Origin: an uncultured Selenomonadales bacterium
Lineage (GTDB): Bacteria; Bacillota; Negativicutes; Selenomonadales; Selenomonadaceae
Assembly: GCA_937915725.1 (NCBI GenBank)
Contig: CALGGV010000350.1
Coordinates: 1-28,570, forward strand
Direction: 5' to 3'
Length of the DNA stretch: 28,570 nucleotides
Each line of letters starts with the position of its first letter. The stretch's first letter is position 1. The translations under genes and the position numbers were made by a program. Below are positions 21,230 through 28,570 of this stretch, one piece after another. The notes below the pieces were generated by a model. It did no database searches. It was not told where the DNA came from and saw nothing but the letters and a program-made list of their open reading frames with translations.

Positions 21230-21266
21230 AAAGGCGGGAAATGAAAAAATTTCCTGCCTTTTTTGA
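21230..21266 (+). terminator. Intrinsic terminator after deoC
   Basis: AAAGGCGGGAAAT (21230-21242) pairs over 13 positions (one G-T) with ATTTCCTGCCTTT (21249-21261), followed by more T. A strong terminator. Confidence 0.9.
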
Positions 21267-21342
21267 TAAACATTTAAATTTTTCCACGAAAATAATAATT
21301 CCGGCAAACCGGCTTAAAATACTGGATTTTAAATATATTTTG

Positions 21343-21374
21343 AACTCTCAATTTTATGTTGAGAGTTTTTTTTA
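21343..21374 (+). terminator. Second intrinsic terminator upstream of glnA
   Basis: AACTCTCAA (21343-21351) pairs perfectly with TTGAGAGTT (21359-21367) and runs into eight T. It is ~80 bases after the deoC terminator and ~50 before the glnA promoter. It may be a backup terminator or the end of an unseen short transcript starting between them. Confidence 0.8.
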
Positions 21375-21425
21375 TAAGTGATGATTAAAATTTTAATGTA
21401 TACAAAAATACAATAGATTAAGGAA

Positions 21426-21454
21426 TTTACATACCAAATTAATTATGATAAAAT
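21426..21454 (+). promoter_or_regulatory. glnA promoter
   Basis: TTTACA (21426-21431) and TAAAAT (21449-21454) are separated by 17 bases, with a TG extension before the -10 box. A leader of about 100 bases would follow; it contains TAACGCGGCGTTA (near 21514), a possible operator-like dyad. Confidence 0.55.
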
Positions 21455-21558
21455 TATTATATCAGCTGATGAAAAATTTTATATCTTATAAAAATTACGA
21501 TTTAAATATTTCTTAACGCGGCGTTAGTTTAATTACGAATATTTGAGGAGACTTCGCA

Positions 21559-23442
21559 ATGAAAAACTTGTTATACACAATCAAGGCTAACACTCCAAAA
21601 GAAGAAATTATTCAGATGCTTAAGGATCACCCTGAAATTAAGTTTGTATCGCTGATGGGAATTGATTTAGCGGGCAATGATACTGATGAAAAAATTCCCG
21701 TGCGTGTTTTTATCAAGGATATTGACGAATTTTACGCGGGTACAGCTGTGCAGACTGACGGCTCCAGCGTAGTTTTGCCGGGAATTGCCACGCTTAACAA
21801 TGCTAAAGTTGATATGCCGGTTGATCCTTCGGTTAATTGGTTCATCGATTATAATTTTGAATACTTTGACGACGAAACAAATAAACCTGTTGGAACTTTG
21901 AGGATTCCCAGTTTTTTGATTCATGAAGGCAAGCGCGTTGATTCTCGCGCAGTTTTGACTGACACTTTATCTTTTGTCAAAAGGGAAATGCTTGAAATTT
22001 TTCATGAACATGCAACTATTGAAGGGCTTGACATAAGCGGCAAGGATATTACAGATATTTGTTTTACTTCAGCAACAGAGCTTGAATTTTGGGTAAAAAC
22101 ACCGCTTGAAGAGGCGGCGATAAAAGAAATGAGCGCGTCGCAGGTTATGCAGGAGCAGTATTGGGAAAGAACTCACGGTGCGGTTCGTTGTGCGTTAGAA
22201 AAGTGCGTCATTGAACTTGATAAATATGATTTACAGGTTGAAATGGGACATAAGGAAGTTGGCGGCTTAAAGGCGCAAATTGACGAGAGCGGGCACTTAA
22301 CGCACGTTTGCGAACAGTTGGAAATTGACTGGAAATTTGCTGACGCAATACAGGCGGCGGACAATGAAATTTTAGTTCGTACCATTGTTAAAGAAACTTT
22401 CCGCGCTGAAGGATTGGAAGTTAGTTTTAAAGCAAAACCAATGATAGGGCTTGCAGGTAATGGCGAACATACACATATTGGACTTGCAGCGATAACTTCA
22501 GACGGCAAGATTCATAATCTTTTTGCCGCCAAAAATCCTGCTGAAGATTTTATGAGTGCTATTGGTTACGGCGCAATTATGGGACTTTTGAAAAATTATG
22601 AAGTTATAAATCCCTTTGTAAGTGCAACGAATGATTCTTTGAACAGATTAAAGCCCGGCTTTGAGGCTCCCGTCTGTATTGTTACAAGTTTAGGACACAC
22701 TCCAAAAATTCCCAGCCGTAACAGAACAATTTTAGCGGGCTTAATTCGTGATTTAAAAAATCCAATGGCAACACGTTTTGAACTGCGCGCTTGCAACCCT
22801 TACACAAATACTTATTTGGTACTTGCGGCGGTTTATTCGGCAATTCTTGACGGCGTTAAATTTGCAATTAATCAATCTTCGATTGACTTGTTGACAGAAT
22901 TAAGCAAGAAAGCCGGACAGGATGCAGTTTATCTTGAAAAAAATCGTGCTTATCGCAGTGAAGAAGATGTTTTTGAAGATTATACAGCTGATGAACGCGA
23001 TTCAATGTTTGGAATACCGCCGGCGACTGTTTGGGAAAATATGGCGGCGTTTGAAAATTATCCGGCAAAAGTGAAAGTTATTACGGCGGGCGGCTCCCTT
23101 CACAATCAAATTATAAAATCTTTCAAGGAAGGGGCGTTATTGCGCTGGAAAACTGAACTGCTTGCAAGAATTTTGCCGGAAATGCGCGAAATTGTTCGCA
23201 AGGCTCACAGAATCGAAACTGATTTTCGCACAGATCAAGATTCTTACAACTGGAATAAAATTAAAGCTGTGCGGGAATATCTTGCAAAAGATTCAATCGA
23301 CAAAAAATCTTTATTCACGCGCCTTAGTAATTCTTTGATTTCCGGCGATTTTGCAACCGCCTCAAAATTACAGGTTGAAATGTACGACAAAATTGAGGAA
23401 CTCAAACAACTTTATGACGAATACAGCAAAAATATTATCTAA
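21559..23442 (+). CDS. glnA: Glutamine synthetase, long form
   Basis: This cytoplasmic enzyme makes glutamine from glutamate, ammonia and ATP. The catalytic core is clear: CFTSATELEFWVKTP near 172, VEMGHKEVGGLKAQID near 226, GLAGNGEHTHIGLA near 296, SLNRLKPGFEAPVCIVTS near 358, PSRNRT near 383 and ATRFELRACNPYTNTYLVLA near 399. At 627 residues it exceeds classic type I enzymes (440-470) by a C-terminal extension of over 100 residues, largely helical and charged. It belongs to the longer glutamine synthetases found in anaerobic Bacillota. A GAGGAG site precedes the ATG. It heads the glutamate synthase cluster, giving a GS-GOGAT unit. Confidence 0.92.
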   Translation: MKNLLYTIKANTPKEEIIQMLKDHPEIKFVSLMGIDLAGNDTDEKIPVRVFIKDIDEFYAGTAVQTDGSSVVLPGIATLNNAKVDMPVDPSVNWFIDYNFEYFDDETNKPVGTLRIPSFLIHEGKRVDSRAVLTDTLSFVKREMLEIFHEHATIEGLDISGKDITDICFTSATELEFWVKTPLEEAAIKEMSASQVMQEQYWERTHGAVRCALEKCVIELDKYDLQVEMGHKEVGGLKAQIDESGHLTHVCEQLEIDWKFADAIQAADNEILVRTIVKETFRAEGLEVSFKAKPMIGLAGNGEHTHIGLAAITSDGKIHNLFAAKNPAEDFMSAIGYGAIMGLLKNYEVINPFVSATNDSLNRLKPGFEAPVCIVTSLGHTPKIPSRNRTILAGLIRDLKNPMATRFELRACNPYTNTYLVLAAVYSAILDGVKFAINQSSIDLLTELSKKAGQDAVYLEKNRAYRSEEDVFEDYTADERDSMFGIPPATVWENMAAFENYPAKVKVITAGGSLHNQIIKSFKEGALLRWKTELLARILPEMREIVRKAHRIETDFRTDQDSYNWNKIKAVREYLAKDSIDKKSLFTRLSNSLISGDFATASKLQVEMYDKIEELKQLYDEYSKNII

Positions 23443-23454
23443 AATTTAAAAATG

Positions 23455-23497
23455 GAGGGCAGTGAGTAAGAAAATTACTTCCTGCCCTCTTTTATTT
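23455..23497 (+). terminator. Terminator or attenuator between glnA and the glutamate synthase genes
   Basis: GAGGGCAGTGAGTAA pairs with TTACTTCCTGCCCTC (23455-23489), with one internal mismatch, and T-rich sequence follows. I see no obvious promoter in the 15 bases before the next ribosome site. The structure therefore probably allows partial read-through into the downstream genes. Confidence 0.85.
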
Positions 23498-23511
23498 TGG
23501 GAGGGCTAAAA

Positions 23512-24612
23512 ATGTGCAGAATCGGAGCGGTAAAAAGTAAAAAGCCAATTCATCCTTCAACGGCGTTAAGATTAATGTTGCCGCAACAAGAAGGGCATGA
23601 TAATTCCGGCTTTGCAATGGTAATGCAAGATTTATCCGGCGTTTTTTCACTTTACAAAGATAAACCGTTACTTTCAATGGCTTGCACAAAACAAGGCGCG
23701 CGGCTTGTTGAAGATTATATGGCGGCGCAGAATTTTATAAAAATGGCTGAATGGTTGCCTGTTCCAAATAAGCAGCCAAATTTAGATATTCAAGCAATGC
23801 CGTATTATATTTTCAGAAATTATGATTATCCTGAACATATTGAGGACAAGGAACAACGCGAAAATTTATTGTTGGATACGCGGATTGAGTTGAGAAAAAT
23901 TTTAACCGAGTCTAAGCAAGGTTACATTTATTCTTTTTGGCCCGACGTTTTGACGCTAAAAGAAATTGGAGACCCGCGCGATATTGCAACTTATTTCAGA
24001 CTTTGGGACGACAGCGGCGTTTTACTTTCAAAAAATATTATTGTCCAATGCCGCCAAAATACAAATTATAAAATCGTACGATACGCGGCGCACCCTTTTT
24101 TCTTGCAAGGTTATACACTTTGTGCGAACGGCGAAAATACTTTCTACACCAAAAATAAAGAGTTTCAGAAAAATCTTCATAGAGGTTATATTGGCTTTGA
24201 ATCTGATTCACAAAATTTTTTGTACACTTTGCATTATGTTTTACATGAGTTGAAATGGGAAATTCCATATTACAAACACGTTATAACGCCGTTACCATTT
24301 GCGGAAATTGCTAAACGTGAGGACAAGGATATTTTGTTGGCAATTCGTCAATCGCTTGCACACCTTGAAATTAATGGACCAAATACAATTATTGCCGGCT
24401 TGCCTGACGGGCGAATGATAACTTGTTGCGATTCAAAAAAATTACGTCCCGTAGTTGTGGGCGGCGACGATACAACCATTGCAATTTCTTCTGAAGTTTG
24501 CGGGATTAATGAAATTTTGCCTGACAGAAATATGGAAAAAGATATTTACCCAAATGAACGTGAAGTTGTTGTAATTGACAATGATTTGAAGGTGATAAGA
24601 TGGAAACAATAA
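23512..24612 (+). CDS. Class II glutamine amidotransferase subunit of a split glutamate synthase
   Basis: The 366-residue protein releases ammonia from glutamine. The start at 23512 is chosen because it places the nucleophilic Cys directly after Met (MCRIGAVKSKK) and has GGGAGGG upstream; the frame can be extended five codons to GTG 23497. GHDNSGFAMVMQD near 28 and later ANGENTFYT and PDGRMITCCDSKKLRPVVVG near 305 are typical of GltB-type glutaminase domains. In ordinary GltB this domain is fused to the FMN domain; here it is separate. It overlaps the next gene by 13 bases. Confidence 0.88.
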   Translation: MCRIGAVKSKKPIHPSTALRLMLPQQEGHDNSGFAMVMQDLSGVFSLYKDKPLLSMACTKQGARLVEDYMAAQNFIKMAEWLPVPNKQPNLDIQAMPYYIFRNYDYPEHIEDKEQRENLLLDTRIELRKILTESKQGYIYSFWPDVLTLKEIGDPRDIATYFRLWDDSGVLLSKNIIVQCRQNTNYKIVRYAAHPFFLQGYTLCANGENTFYTKNKEFQKNLHRGYIGFESDSQNFLYTLHYVLHELKWEIPYYKHVITPLPFAEIAKREDKDILLAIRQSLAHLEINGPNTIIAGLPDGRMITCCDSKKLRPVVVGGDDTTIAISSEVCGINEILPDRNMEKDIYPNEREVVVIDNDLKVIRWKQ

Positions 24613-26231
24613 AGACTCAAGATATTGCAGTAAATGATTTAGCGTGGAAAATTGATTATAATCCTGAACGCTGTACAATGTGCGGAAGTTGCGTGGCGTC
24701 TTGCACTTTCAAGGCAATAAAAGTTGAAATTCAAAGAAAATCTATGACTATTTCCACAGAAAATTTGCCGGAGCCGGTTCATCAGCAATGCTCAATTCCA
24801 GTTATCAAACAAGTTGCAAGTATCGAAAACGCCTGCAGAGGTTGCGGAATGTGCGAAAGAGTTTGCCCCAACAATGCAATTCGTGCTGTAAGAAATTCTG
24901 ATAATCGCAGAAATTTACTTTCTAGAGACAATGGACCAATTAAGCGCGGCGGGCGTACAAATTTAAATTCTCAACGCACGCTTGATAAAATTATTGTCGG
25001 CAGAATTTCACAAATGACAGACCCTTCACTTGATTCAGTGCGTCATACTTTTGATATTCGCTCGCCGCTCGGGCGTATTCTTTCGCCAAAAGAATTACCC
25101 TTGCAAATTGAAAATGGAAAACTTGTAGCAACTAAAAAAACTCCGCCGGTACGTTGGATTTATCCATTAATTTTTTCTGATATGTCGATAGGCGCACTTT
25201 CAACGCGGGCTTGGGAGGCAGTGGCAATGGCAACGGCTTACTTAAACGAACGTTGCGGCTTACCTGTGCGAATGTCAAGCGGTGAAGGCGGTATGCCCGT
25301 TAAACTTCTTGAATCTGAATATCTGAAATATTTTATAATACAAATTGCGTCCGGTCATTTCGGCTGGAACAGAATTATCCAAGCAATGCCGAAAATGAAA
25401 GTGGATCCTGCGGCAGTTTTAATAAAAATTGGACAAGGCGCAAAACCCGGCGACGGCGGTTTACTTCAGTCTGAAAAAGTTGCTCCGCACGTACAGGCAA
25501 TTAGAGGCGTACCAAAGGCAACTTTAGCATCGCCGCCTAATCATCAAGGCTTGTACTCAATCGAAGAATCTGTACAGAAAATGCACTTGTCATTAAATGC
25601 GGCGTTTGGTTTTCGTGTACCGGTTGCCATAAAGTGCGCGGCGTCTTCAACTTCAGTATCAGTTTATAATAATCTGCTGCGCGACCCTTACAAAATTTGC
25701 GGCGGCTTTTTCATTGACGGTATACAAGGCGGCACGGGCGCGGCAAATGAAATTTCACTGGATCACACGGGACATCCTGTAGTTTCAAAAATTCGTGATT
25801 GTTACAACGCGGCGGTTGAACAAGGCGCGCAAGGGCAAATTCCGCTTTACGGCGGCGGCGGAATTGGAATGACAGGCAACGCGGCGGCTGACGCCTTCAA
25901 AATGATTTGCTTAGGGGCTAACGGCGTTTTTTGCGGCAAAATTTTAATTCAACTTTTGGGCTGTGTAGGAAATGAGCAAGGGCGTTGCAATGCTTGCAAT
26001 ACCGGCAAATGTCCAACGGGTATTTGTACGCAGAATCCGCGACTTGTAAAGCGGCTTGACGTTGACAAAGGCGCACAAAAAATCGTTGACTATGTGCTTG
26101 CATTTGACGCCGAACTTAGAAAGTTAATGGCTCCCATTGGAAACAGTTCCTTACCCGTCGGCAGAAGTGATGCACTTGTTTCAACTGATAAAGCTATTGC
26201 CGATAAACTCGGTATTCAATATGTTTGTTAG
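24600..26231 (+). CDS. Glutamate synthase FMN/ferredoxin subunit
   Basis: The 543-residue protein starts with two [4Fe-4S] ferredoxin motifs: CTMCGSCVASC near 21 and CRGCGMCERVCP near 79. The synthase domain follows, with FSDMSIGALSTRAWEA near 196, KIGQGAKPGDGGLL near 278 and GGTGAANEISLDHTGHPVV near 375. CNACNTGKCPTGICTQNP near 462 ligates the [3Fe-4S]-type cluster. It converts 2-oxoglutarate plus ammonia to glutamate using electrons from the reductase encoded downstream. This ferredoxin-bearing form is typical of archaeal-type split GOGAT found in anaerobes. The ATG overlaps the preceding gene; AAGGTG is the ribosome site. Confidence 0.92.
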   Translation: METIKTQDIAVNDLAWKIDYNPERCTMCGSCVASCTFKAIKVEIQRKSMTISTENLPEPVHQQCSIPVIKQVASIENACRGCGMCERVCPNNAIRAVRNSDNRRNLLSRDNGPIKRGGRTNLNSQRTLDKIIVGRISQMTDPSLDSVRHTFDIRSPLGRILSPKELPLQIENGKLVATKKTPPVRWIYPLIFSDMSIGALSTRAWEAVAMATAYLNERCGLPVRMSSGEGGMPVKLLESEYLKYFIIQIASGHFGWNRIIQAMPKMKVDPAAVLIKIGQGAKPGDGGLLQSEKVAPHVQAIRGVPKATLASPPNHQGLYSIEESVQKMHLSLNAAFGFRVPVAIKCAASSTSVSVYNNLLRDPYKICGGFFIDGIQGGTGAANEISLDHTGHPVVSKIRDCYNAAVEQGAQGQIPLYGGGGIGMTGNAAADAFKMICLGANGVFCGKILIQLLGCVGNEQGRCNACNTGKCPTGICTQNPRLVKRLDVDKGAQKIVDYVLAFDAELRKLMAPIGNSSLPVGRSDALVSTDKAIADKLGIQYVC

Positions 26232-26243
26232 GAATGCAAAAAA

Positions 26244-26900
26244 ATGAACAGTTACAAAGTTATTAATCAAAAAAATTGGCTACGCGCCATGCACTGCGAA
26301 ATTTTCAGAAATTGTATTGAGCCGAGTTTTTGTGTGACTTTTGAAGTTGACGTAACAAATTTTCAAAAACAAATTAAGTTGCAAAATTTATCGTTTACGC
26401 TGTCAATGGTTTATGCAATTTGCAAATGTGGCAATGAAATTGAAAATTTTCGTTACAGATTCTTGAACGGTGAAATTGTTCTTTTTGATAAAATTGATAC
26501 GGCTTTTACGTGGTTGAATGCTGAAACTGAACTTTTTAAGGTTGTCAATGTACCTTTGTTAGACAATCTTAAAAGTTACGTCGAGTTGGCTAAAAAAACG
26601 GCTGATAATCAAGTTGAATATTTTACTGCGCCTTTAGGTAATGACGTTTTTCAATGTTCGCCAATGCCTTTTTTGACATATACTCACATTTCACACACAA
26701 ATTCAGGCAAGAAAGAAAATGCAACACCGTTATTTGATTGGGGAAAATTTCGGCTTGTTGACGGAAAATTATTAATGCCGTTATCAGTTCAAGTGCATCA
26801 TTCATTTGTTGACGGCTTGCACGTTGGAAAATTTGCCGAAAAACTTCAAAATTATTTGGACGGGTACAATTTGGGAGAGAATACGAATGTTGAAAATTGA
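26244..26900 (+). CDS. Chloramphenicol acetyltransferase-like protein
   Basis: The 218 residues match the CAT fold in length. The catalytic motif VQVHHSFVDGLHVGKF near 190 corresponds to HHxxxDG, with the general-base His and the structural Asp. CSPMPFLTYTHISH near 137 and the N-terminal WLRAMHCEIF segment are also typical. The family transfers acetyl from acetyl-CoA to the hydroxyl of chloramphenicol or other small acceptors. The gene sits tightly between two glutamate synthase genes (12-base gap upstream, 14-base overlap downstream), so it belongs to that operon. This suggests a housekeeping acyl acceptor rather than acquired resistance, but the substrate cannot be told from sequence. Confidence 0.85.
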   Translation: MNSYKVINQKNWLRAMHCEIFRNCIEPSFCVTFEVDVTNFQKQIKLQNLSFTLSMVYAICKCGNEIENFRYRFLNGEIVLFDKIDTAFTWLNAETELFKVVNVPLLDNLKSYVELAKKTADNQVEYFTAPLGNDVFQCSPMPFLTYTHISHTNSGKKENATPLFDWGKFRLVDGKLLMPLSVQVHHSFVDGLHVGKFAEKLQNYLDGYNLGENTNVEN

Positions 26901-28570
26901 TACAATAAAGCAAAATGAAAGAATGTCAACGCAAGACCTTTTACTTGCAATTAAGGCGGCGGTTAATTCCGGCGAAACAGATTTTGAAATAGCGGCAAGC
27001 GGGCAACATGATATAGGCGGACCGTTATGGCATCCTTACGGCAAAACTTTAAAATTTCACGTAACGAACGCGGGGCAACGTGTAGGCTCTATGTGTTTGC
27101 CTAATACTGAAATTATTGTTGAGGGCTCGACTTCAGCAGATGTTGGCTGGCTTAACGCGGGCGGGATTATTACGGTAAAAGGTGACGCCGGCGATACTGC
27201 CGGGCATTGTGCGGCGGGCGGCAAAATTTATATTGGCGGGCGCGCAGGAACTCGCACGGGCTCACTTATGAAACATGATCCGCTTTATGAAGAGCCTGAA
27301 CTTTGGGTTTTAAAAAATGTTGGAAGTTTTTCATTTGAATTTATGGGCGGCGGTCGTGCGGTAATTTGCGGCGTTGACAGTGAAGAATTTAATTCAGTAC
27401 TTGGAGAGCGCGCTTGTGTTGGAATGGTCGGCGGAATTGTTTATTTTCGTGGCAAAATTTCAGATTATCCTGCTGATATTTTGTGTCTTGAACTTGATGA
27501 AGATGATATTGCCTTTTTGAAGGGCGGGATGAATCATTTTCTTAACTCAATAGAAAAATCCGAACTTATCGCCGAATTGTCTAATTGGAAAGAATGGAAA
27601 AAACTTCGCCCGTTGACTTTTGAAGAAAAAAAGCCGCAAGTTTTGCCCGACCTTGCAAGTTTCAGAAAAAACGAATGGATTAAAGGCGGGATTTTTTCAG
27701 ATGTTGCGGTTGATGATTTTACGGTTTTAAATACAGTGAATCGCGGGCTTTATCGTCTGCGCGTTCCCAGTTGGGATAACTCAAAATTTTCTGCGCCGTG
27801 TCAATTTTTCTGCCCGACGGGTATACCAACTCAAAAAAGAATTGAACTTTTGCGGCAGGGAAAAATTTCAGAGGCGTTGAAACTTGTTTTAAAATATACG
27901 CCGTTTCCGGGTTCAGTTTGCGGTACACTTTGCCCAAATCCTTGTATGGAAGGTTGCAGCCGCTCTTTGGTTGACGAGGCTATAAAGATTGGCAAATTGG
28001 GTTTAGAATCTGCAAATATTGAAATTGAAAAGCCGCAAATTTCAACCGGTAAAAAAGTTGGAATAATTGGCGGCGGCGTTGCGGGATTATCGGCGGCGTG
28101 GCAACTTGCACAATTTGGGCACGCGGTTACAGTTTATGATGAGGCAGAATTTATTGGCGGAAAACTCGCGCAGGTTATCCCACATTCCAGAATTTCGCAG
28201 GAACTTTTAAAAGCCGAATTGCAACGCATTGAAAATTTGGGCGTGGAATTTGTAACGAATTGCAAAGTTGACGCTGAGAAATTTAGCGAAATTTGCAATG
28301 AAAGTGACGCGGTTTTAGTTGCAGTTGGCGGACACAAGGCGCGGTATTTTAATTGGGAAGGCGCGGAAAAATTAACTTTTGGGATTAAGTTTTTGAAAAA
28401 AATAAATCGTGGCGAAAATCCCAATGTTGCAAAAAATGTTGTGGTTATTGGCGGCGGCAATTCGGGGATGGACGTTGCAACTTCAGCATATGAGCAAGGC
28501 GCGGAAAAAGTTACAGTTGTTGACGTTGTAAAACCTGCCGCCTTTGAAAAAGAAATTAAACGCCTTGAAA
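26887..28570 (+). CDS. GXGXG glutamate synthase domain fused to GltD-like reductase, 3' end outside window
   Basis: The frame is open from the ATG at 26887 to the window end (561 complete codons). Residues ~1-215 are the GltB C-terminal GXGXG beta-helix (for example NAGGIITVKGDAGDTAGH and GGKIYIGGRAGTRTGS). After a linker, residues ~300 onward resemble GltD: cysteine motifs CQFFCPTGIPTQ and SVCGTLCPNPCMEGCSR for Fe-S clusters, an FAD Rossmann motif KVGIIGGGVAGLSAAW near 388, and a second nucleotide motif VVVIGGGNSGMDVAT near 518. It would pass NAD(P)H electrons to the FMN subunit. With the two preceding synthase genes it completes a three-protein GOGAT. Confidence 0.92.
   Translation, partial: MLKIDTIKQNERMSTQDLLLAIKAAVNSGETDFEIAASGQHDIGGPLWHPYGKTLKFHVTNAGQRVGSMCLPNTEIIVEGSTSADVGWLNAGGIITVKGDAGDTAGHCAAGGKIYIGGRAGTRTGSLMKHDPLYEEPELWVLKNVGSFSFEFMGGGRAVICGVDSEEFNSVLGERACVGMVGGIVYFRGKISDYPADILCLELDEDDIAFLKGGMNHFLNSIEKSELIAELSNWKEWKKLRPLTFEEKKPQVLPDLASFRKNEWIKGGIFSDVAVDDFTVLNTVNRGLYRLRVPSWDNSKFSAPCQFFCPTGIPTQKRIELLRQGKISEALKLVLKYTPFPGSVCGTLCPNPCMEGCSRSLVDEAIKIGKLGLESANIEIEKPQISTGKKVGIIGGGVAGLSAAWQLAQFGHAVTVYDEAEFIGGKLAQVIPHSRISQELLKAELQRIENLGVEFVTNCKVDAEKFSEICNESDAVLVAVGGHKARYFNWEGAEKLTFGIKFLKKINRGENPNVAKNVVVIGGGNSGMDVATSAYEQGAEKVTVVDVVKPAAFEKEIKRLE

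Noticed and set aside
21212..21558. Glutamine riboswitch or T-box before glnA
   Set aside because: I see two terminators and a promoter but no recognisable conserved riboswitch core; the first hairpins lie before the likely promoter and would not be in the glnA leader.

Overview
The window is AT-rich bacterial chromosome with tightly packed genes, strong Shine-Dalgarno sites and many intrinsic terminators. A YitT-family membrane protein, a DacF-like carboxypeptidase, a long glutamine synthetase and a split ferredoxin-type glutamate synthase all point to Bacillota. The Negativicutes (Selenomonas/Acidaminococcus relatives) are my best guess, with moderate confidence. No rRNA or tRNA gene was seen.

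Layout. (1) 1-2711: a GrpE-like gene cut by the window edge and an atypical, lidless Hsp70. (2) 2884-5390: a WecA/TagO-type polyprenyl-phosphate sugar-1-phosphate transferase and UDP-GlcNAc 2-epimerase (wecB). Around them are three copies of an interspersed element, two of them with inverted terminal repeats, and one copy carries a second nested insertion. (3) 5598-7028 (minus): a secreted protein that joins an acid-phosphatase domain to an L,D-transpeptidase domain. (4) 7200-9700: a graveyard of mobile DNA. It holds an integrase tail, two wrecked IS3-type transposase pieces, a perfect 132-bp inverted repeat and a few small phage-like genes, one of which looks like a cystatin. (5) 9964-12670: a DUF1810 protein, yitT (minus) and dacF. 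(6) 12793-20351: a type III-A CRISPR-Cas locus (cas10, csm2, csm3, csm4, csm5, cas6) with repeats on both sides. (7) 20531-28570: deoC, then glnA and a nitrogen-assimilation operon. That operon has a glutaminase domain, a ferredoxin/FMN synthase domain, a CAT-like acetyltransferase and a GXGXG domain fused to a GltD-like reductase, which runs off the window.

The most unusual part is the CRISPR locus. A near-consensus promoter lies directly before the first repeat, so transcription should start inside that repeat. Seven repeats follow, and the last ends 15 bases before the cas10 start codon, so the array forms the 5' leader of the cas mRNA. At the other end the cas6 stop codon lies inside another repeat. 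Cas6 cutting at these repeats would therefore separate crRNAs from the mRNA that encodes Cas6 itself. The 3' end of cas10 is present three times as exact 170-bp tandem units. The Cas10 HD nuclease motif is lost while the cyclase GGDD motif is intact. No cas1, cas2 or CARF effector is present in the window.

The nitrogen cluster is coherent: glnA makes glutamine, and the split glutamate synthase proteins together supply all GltB and GltD functions.
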